In this document: positions 60,066-64,000 of the stretch, piece after piece | Numbering within the stretch: the stretch's first letter is position 1 | How the letters are laid out: each line of letters begins with the position of its first letter | Source: Mesobacillus subterraneus | Lineage (GTDB): Bacteria; Bacillota; Bacilli; Bacillales; Cytobacillaceae | Length of the DNA: 64,000 nt | Assembly: GCF_023715485.1 (NCBI RefSeq) | Contig: NZ_JAMBOF010000007.1 | Coordinates: 1 to 64,000 of the forward strand | Direction of reading: 5' to 3' | Position numbers and translations under genes: made by a program | The notes under the pieces: generated by a model | Told to the model about the DNA's origin: nothing | Seen by the model: the letters and a program-made list of their open reading frames with translations, nothing else | Database searches by the model: none

Positions 60066-61631
60066 TTATGCTGCTTCTGATTCTTTGGAGTGTACTTGTT
60101 TCATGAACTCGTTCACATCAGAAGGTACTTTGCGGTCGAGCTTTGAGACGATGTAGACGGACAGGAATCCGATTGGAACGGTAATGATTCCTGGTACATT
60201 GAACTGCATGAACTCTGGCAAAGTTGTTTTAAAGAATATCATGTACATGGAGGCAAGGAGACCAAAAACTAGTCCGGCAATGGCTCCTTTTTCCGTCATT
60301 CCTCTCCACCAGATGCCAAGGATGAAGATTGGTGTGAATGTACTTGCGGCGACCGTGAACGCCAGTGCGACCAGATGGCCAATGGAAGCTTCTTTTACCA
60401 TGAGGCCTAAAGCTCCGTATAAGATACCCAAAAAGATAATCGAAACTTTACCAGCAATGACACGTTCTTTTTCTGTGATGTTCTTGCGGAAGAAGGTTGC
60501 ATATAAATCATGGGCCAGTGCGCCAGAACTTGCGATGAAAAGTCCTGAAAGGTTCGAGAAGACAGCTGCGAATGCGCCTGCTATGACAAGGCCAAGCAGC
60601 CATTCACCGCCAAGCGCCTGTGCCGTAGACGGTACAACCATGTTGTTGCCGCCGGCGATCAGGTCCTTCATTACACCTGGATCAGCGTTTCCAGTCAAGA
60701 AAATAGAGCGGCCAACTACGCCAAGATAAACGGCAAAGAAGAAGAAAAGACTGGCGATTCCGATCGCCATAAGAGCAGAACGGCGAGCTGCTTTTGCGCT
60801 TGGGTTTGTATAGAAGCGCAGCAGGATATGTGGAAGCCCGATCGTACCGAGTGAAAGCCCAATCGTCATCGAAATCGTCTGCCAGAAAGAAGGGAAGTAG
60901 TTCCCAGTGCCGGTCCAAACTGACCCATCAAAAGGAATATCCTTTCCGTCAGCAGTAAAGTCAGCCGTACCCATGATGGACCCTTTGAATTCATTGATCG
61001 ATGCAAGGATTTCCTGATAATGAAGCCCACCATAAATCGCTGCGCCAACCATAAGGACAAACGCTCCAAGGCGGATCCATAACTCAAGAGCCTGGTTGAG
61101 GGTAGTGCCTTTCATTCCCCCGATTCCAACGTAGAAAATCATGACTGAGCATGTAAAAATAATCCCGAATTCATAGCTAGTCCCGAAAAACATACTTAAG
61201 ATTTGCGCAGCACCGAGGAGCTGAGGAGCTGCATAAAAGCCTGAAATCGCCAGAACGACAGCAACGGCAGCAAGGCGGGCGCGGCGGCTGTGAAAACGAT
61301 AGGCTAAAAAGTCAGCTACTGTATACGCCCCAAAACGGCGAAGCGGACCTGCAACGAATATTGCAAGGAGTGTCAGGCCGATGGAGAAGCAAAAAGCATA
61401 GTATGCACCATCGTAGCCAAGCTGATAGGTAAGACCAGCGATCCCAAGGAAAGTGGCGGCGCTTAAATAGTCTCCGCCGATCGCGGAACCGTTCGTGAAC
61501 CAGCCGAAGCTTCGGCCGCCAACGAAGTAATCAGAGGCGGTCGCACTTCTTTTTGTCAGATACGTAATGTAAACAATGGTTCCCATTAGGATTAAGGTTA
61601 AAAGAAATTTCGGCTCAAGGATCATAGACAT
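60066..61631 (-). CDS. actP: Cation/acetate symporter, SSS family (ActP/YwcA-like)
   Basis: 521 residues with about 13 helices. SSS family signatures: SDYFVGGRSFGWFTNGSAIGGDYLSAATFLG near the N-terminus, GYDGAYYAFCFSIGLT, and GLSLGTIGLPHILLRFYTNP, which is specific for the acetate permease branch. It couples Na or H to acetate (or short monocarboxylate) uptake. The start overlaps the DUF485 gene stop (TAATG). Together they match B. subtilis ywcA and its small partner. The AraC-type gene divergent from them is the likely regulator. Confidence 0.88.
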   Translation of the reverse strand: MSMILEPKFLLTLILMGTIVYITYLTKRSATASDYFVGGRSFGWFTNGSAIGGDYLSAATFLGIAGLTYQLGYDGAYYAFCFSIGLTLLAIFVAGPLRRFGAYTVADFLAYRFHSRRARLAAVAVVLAISGFYAAPQLLGAAQILSMFFGTSYEFGIIFTCSVMIFYVGIGGMKGTTLNQALELWIRLGAFVLMVGAAIYGGLHYQEILASINEFKGSIMGTADFTADGKDIPFDGSVWTGTGNYFPSFWQTISMTIGLSLGTIGLPHILLRFYTNPSAKAARRSALMAIGIASLFFFFAVYLGVVGRSIFLTGNADPGVMKDLIAGGNNMVVPSTAQALGGEWLLGLVIAGAFAAVFSNLSGLFIASSGALAHDLYATFFRKNITEKERVIAGKVSIIFLGILYGALGLMVKEASIGHLVALAFTVAASTFTPIFILGIWWRGMTEKGAIAGLVFGLLASMYMIFFKTTLPEFMQFNVPGIITVPIGFLSVYIVSKLDRKVPSDVNEFMKQVHSKESEAA

Positions 61632-61993
61632 TAGACAGCACTCCTTTTATTAGAGGATGTTCCGGAGTGATCGGACTGGTTATTCTTTAAGCGCTTTTCA
61701 TAAAGAGCTGTATGGATGAATGCAATAATGAAAGCCATTGCCATGGCAACAACACTTGTCAAAAACCAGCTATACGTCATGCCGCCCCACATACGGGAGA
61801 ACATAAAGCCTTCTGCGAACCAATTCAATATAGGAATGGAAAGGATGAAAACATAATAAAAGAGCGTTAATTTAATTCCCGTCCTGAATTCGCCTTTCAT
61901 AATTTTCTTTGTTTCAGGATCAAGCGGCTCTAGCTCGCTGACATCAATTGTGTCTGCCGCTACATAATTGTATTCACTATATTCCCCTGCCAT
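61631..61993 (-). CDS. DUF485 membrane partner of the acetate symporter
   Basis: 120 residues with GGGGGAG before the ATG. A 40-residue hydrophilic N-terminus precedes two helices (about 42-64 and 75-98). GIKLTLFYYVFILSIPILNW and MTYSWFLTSVVAMAMAFIIA with the final HTALYEKRL are DUF485 features. DUF485 proteins nearly always precede ActP-type symporters and are translated with them. The precise role, stability or assembly, is not known. Confidence 0.88.
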   Translation of the reverse strand: MAGEYSEYNYVAADTIDVSELEPLDPETKKIMKGEFRTGIKLTLFYYVFILSIPILNWFAEGFMFSRMWGGMTYSWFLTSVVAMAMAFIIAFIHTALYEKRLKNNQSDHSGTSSNKRSAV

Positions 61994-62223
61994 TTTGACA
62001 CTCCCCCTTGAAAATTGTGTGACAACTGCCCGTTTCTAATTCCCTCCTTGAGGCAGGCCATGATATTATAAAATTGATTGTACGACACAGAGTGGTAGAA
62101 TACCTTACAATAAATTATCAGAAATATACAAATATTTAACATATTCTAAATTTTTATTCTTGTAGATGTATAAGAATGTAACTTCACTATCCCGGATTAT
62201 AGAAAGAAAGGAGGGAAGAGAGG

Positions 62224-63468
62224 GTGTATTCAATCAGGCTTGCAGTAGACGATCAACAGGAGTATGAGAAGCTAGCAGACTGGATTTCAGAGGAATGCAA
62301 GGAGACTTGTACCCTAGTAGAAGACGAGCTTTCTAAACTTGATATAAATATAGCGATTATTGAAGTTAGCAAATGGCACGACTGGGTAAAAATACATAGA
62401 TTTCGAAAACGGAATAAACAATGCCGGATCATCCCGCTGCTTGATCCGTCCCTTTTACATACTTCTCCACTTGCTATCGAGTTCAAGCTCACATACCTAT
62501 TGGTGAAATCCGTGAAAAAACATATCTTTCTTCGTACCTTGAAACGAGCGATCGGCGAGCTGGCAACAGAGAGTGCCAGATTCATGGACCATGATGAAGT
62601 GTTTAATCAAATCGATGTGGAACAAACAACGGATCGGCATACCTTGCCTTTTCAAGAGGCCTTCCTGCGCCGCCTGTTGTCTGGCGATGTAAAGACAGAA
62701 GAGGAACTGCTGCAATCAAACTTTTATTTGCCCTGCATGGCTGTACCGAATGTCATCTGTTTTATACAGGGATTAGTCCGCTGCCCTGCGAAAAGAGAAC
62801 AGGAAGGCTGGCAGGCACCCACGGTCATTCAGGAGTTTTTAAAAAAACAGTTTCAAGGCGATCAGCTATCCTTTCTTTCATACCGGAAGCATCTGCTCAT
62901 GCTGCTCCAGGTGCCATCCGAGTACGGTTCCCTGAAACACTGGAAAGAAGGCGAGGACCGGATCCTTCATACGATTGATGAATTGGAAAAGGAATATGGA
63001 ATCCAGCTTTATATCGGAGTTGGGTCCATCTATCGCGAACCGCTGCTCCTTCACCATTCGTACAAAGAAGCATGCAAAGCAAGGCGTACCTCACCGTATG
63101 AAAGACTTTCGCTCCGCTACTTTGAGGAGATCCCCAAGGATGTCCTGATTCAAAAATGCACGGATTATATCGCCCAGTATTGCACCGAAGATCTTTCCAT
63201 CAAACAGGTTGCCGACCAAATAAACCTTAGCGTGCCATACTTCAGCCGGATCTTCAAACAAGAGACAGGCCGGAGTTTCGTAGAATATGTCACCTTTGTC
63301 CGGATGCAGCGCGCCGTCTGGCTTTTGCGCCATACCGACCATACAATCGAAGTCATATCAGAAGAACTCGGCTATAATACCCCGAATTATTTCAGCGGCA
63401 CCTTCAAGAAATACGTCGGACTCTCCCCAAGAGACTACCGCGCAACAGAGGAGATTATCTTTGTTTAG
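62224..63468 (+). CDS. AraC-family regulator with degenerate receiver-like N-terminus
   Basis: 414 residues from GTG 62224 (AGGAGGGAAGAGAG upstream). Residues 1-110 have a receiver-like alternation (IRLAVDDQQEYEKLADWI, INIAIIEVSKWHDW) but the acidic pocket appears incomplete. The middle (125-300) resembles YesN-type regulator domains. The C-terminal AraC HTH pair is intact: LSIKQVADQINLSVPYFSRIFKQETG and TIEVISEELGYNTPNYFSGTFKKYVG. It is divergent from the DUF485-actP operon and probably activates it in response to acetate or energy status. Confidence 0.85.
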   Translation: MYSIRLAVDDQQEYEKLADWISEECKETCTLVEDELSKLDINIAIIEVSKWHDWVKIHRFRKRNKQCRIIPLLDPSLLHTSPLAIEFKLTYLLVKSVKKHIFLRTLKRAIGELATESARFMDHDEVFNQIDVEQTTDRHTLPFQEAFLRRLLSGDVKTEEELLQSNFYLPCMAVPNVICFIQGLVRCPAKREQEGWQAPTVIQEFLKKQFQGDQLSFLSYRKHLLMLLQVPSEYGSLKHWKEGEDRILHTIDELEKEYGIQLYIGVGSIYREPLLLHHSYKEACKARRTSPYERLSLRYFEEIPKDVLIQKCTDYIAQYCTEDLSIKQVADQINLSVPYFSRIFKQETGRSFVEYVTFVRMQRAVWLLRHTDHTIEVISEELGYNTPNYFSGTFKKYVGLSPRDYRATEEIIFV

Positions 63469-63501
63469 AAGCAAGGGAACGGTTCTCCAGCTTCTGCAAC
63501 G
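63469..63501 (+). repeat. GGGACGGTTC-type repeat fragment
   Basis: AAGCAAGGGAACGGTTCTCC followed by AGCTTCTGC directly after the AraC stop; one arm only. Confidence 0.5.
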
Positions 63502-63694
63502 AATAAAGGGTTCCTGCCATTAGGAGGTACCTAAAGGTTCAAGCAAATAAGAGTTAATAAGATCCCTTCCGTCTGTTTAATTGAGTGCCAACTCATGTTA
63601 TAATGAGGAACTTAGGATATACAACTTTAAGTTATAATTGAACGGATGCCAAGAAAAGCCTCCGCCAAGCAATAAAATATAGAGGTGTAAGAGA

Positions 63695-63904
63695 ATGAAT
63701 AAGCGATGGACGATTGGTAAAATAAAAGAATTTGTTGAGAACAATTCGGAAAGCAAGCTGTTATCGACGGAATATCTCGGTTTTTCGCAAAAGTTACAAT
63801 TTCAATGTGCGTGTGGCAGCAACTTTGAGAAAACATTTACGAAATTTAAAAATAATAACCAGCGTAAATGTGACGTGTGTCAACCGCCAAAAGAGTCACG
63901 CTAA
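63695..63904 (+). CDS. Small zinc-ribbon-like protein
   Basis: 69 residues with GAGGTG before the ATG. Helical N-terminus (IGKIKEFVENNSESKLLSTEYL) followed by a treble-clef-like CAC...CDVC cluster (FQCACGSNFEKTFTKFKNN, then KCDVC) that can bind zinc. The pattern resembles the DUF723-type ribbon found at the N-terminus of phage and homing endonucleases, but no nuclease domain follows. It may be a stand-alone or orphaned domain. It is closed by a terminator. Confidence 0.6.
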   Translation: MNKRWTIGKIKEFVENNSESKLLSTEYLGFSQKLQFQCACGSNFEKTFTKFKNNNQRKCDVCQPPKESR

Positions 63905-63917
63905 ATGTATAGTGATA

Positions 63918-63962
63918 AACGTAGTGCCGATTTCTATTAAAGAGAAGTTGGCACTATTTTTA
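63918..63962 (+). terminator. Terminator of the zinc-ribbon gene
   Basis: AGTGCCGATTTCT pairs with AGAAGTTGGCACT (imperfect) and is followed by ATTTTTATTTT. Confidence 0.7.
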
Positions 63963-64000
63963 TTTTATAGGGGAATTAAAAACCCGCGTCTATCAATAAA

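Overview
The window looks like chromosome from a low-GC, spore-forming Bacillaceae (Bacillus, Mesobacillus or Cytobacillus-like). Pointers are AGGAGG-type ribosome sites, TTG and GTG starts, an Sda-like sporulation kinase inhibitor, a gamma-SASP-like protein, YtoQ, YwaF, YczE, YcnJ/YcnI, the DUF1659/DUF2922/YvrJ trio, CspC, and Bacillaceae-type interspersed repeats. No rRNA, tRNA or CRISPR array was seen.

Layout. 1-4.1 kb: the end of an IS3-family element, two truncated metabolic genes (ornithine cyclodeaminase and CoA-disulfide reductase tails) that each sit directly behind a copy of a ~160-bp repeat, cspC, an RraB-like protein, a YgjP-type metallopeptidase and a copper (CuA-like) lipoprotein. 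4.1-9.6 kb: a regulon-like block with a 66-aa unknown protein, an FAD monooxygenase, a two-part MMPL/RND exporter and a TetR regulator. Near-perfect GTTAGT-N4-ACTAAC palindromes lie in each of its three upstream regions. 9.7-14.1 kb: a NERD protein, a PD-(D/E)XK-like protein coupled to an EEP nuclease, YczE-like and EamA-like membrane proteins, and gene relics.

14.2-24.8 kb is the most striking part. It carries a 2-hydroxyacid dehydrogenase (SlcC-like), SuyA/SuyB, an Ldh_2 dehydrogenase (ComC-like), a GntR regulator, a UPF0324 (YeiH/CuyZ-type) anion exporter, a second SuyA/SuyB pair and a complete TRAP transporter. Together these read as a catabolic island for 3-sulfolactate or a related sulfonate. 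TRAP import would be followed by (S)-to-(R) sulfolactate conversion through sulfopyruvate, desulfonation to pyruvate plus sulfite, and sulfite export. A 21-bp dyad (TTGGTT-N9-AACCAA) precedes the three main promoter regions and is the likely GntR site.

24.8-44 kb is a mixed chromosomal stretch densely peppered with GGGACGGTTC-type inverted repeats, some of which serve as terminators. It holds a TPR-like protein, copper genes ycnJ/ycnI, a serine hydrolase, an oxidoreductase, three GNAT proteins, rifampin phosphotransferase, an AlkD-like protein, YtoQ, a GyrI-like protein, a PfkB kinase and a YiaA/B-like protein. 44-64 kb contains an Sda-like 44-aa gene, a beta-propeller cytochrome c lipoprotein, a vanadium haloperoxidase, a TauE/SafE exporter, an HxlR-controlled quinone reductase/glyoxalase pair, an AraC/GyrI regulator, a 52-bp x ~12.8 tandem repeat whose units form hairpins, an acetate transporter (SatP), the small-protein trio, a hemerythrin/PAS sensor, YwaF, and an ActP/DUF485 acetate symporter with a divergent AraC regulator.

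All assignments come from reading the sequence and from remembered family signatures. No database search was run.
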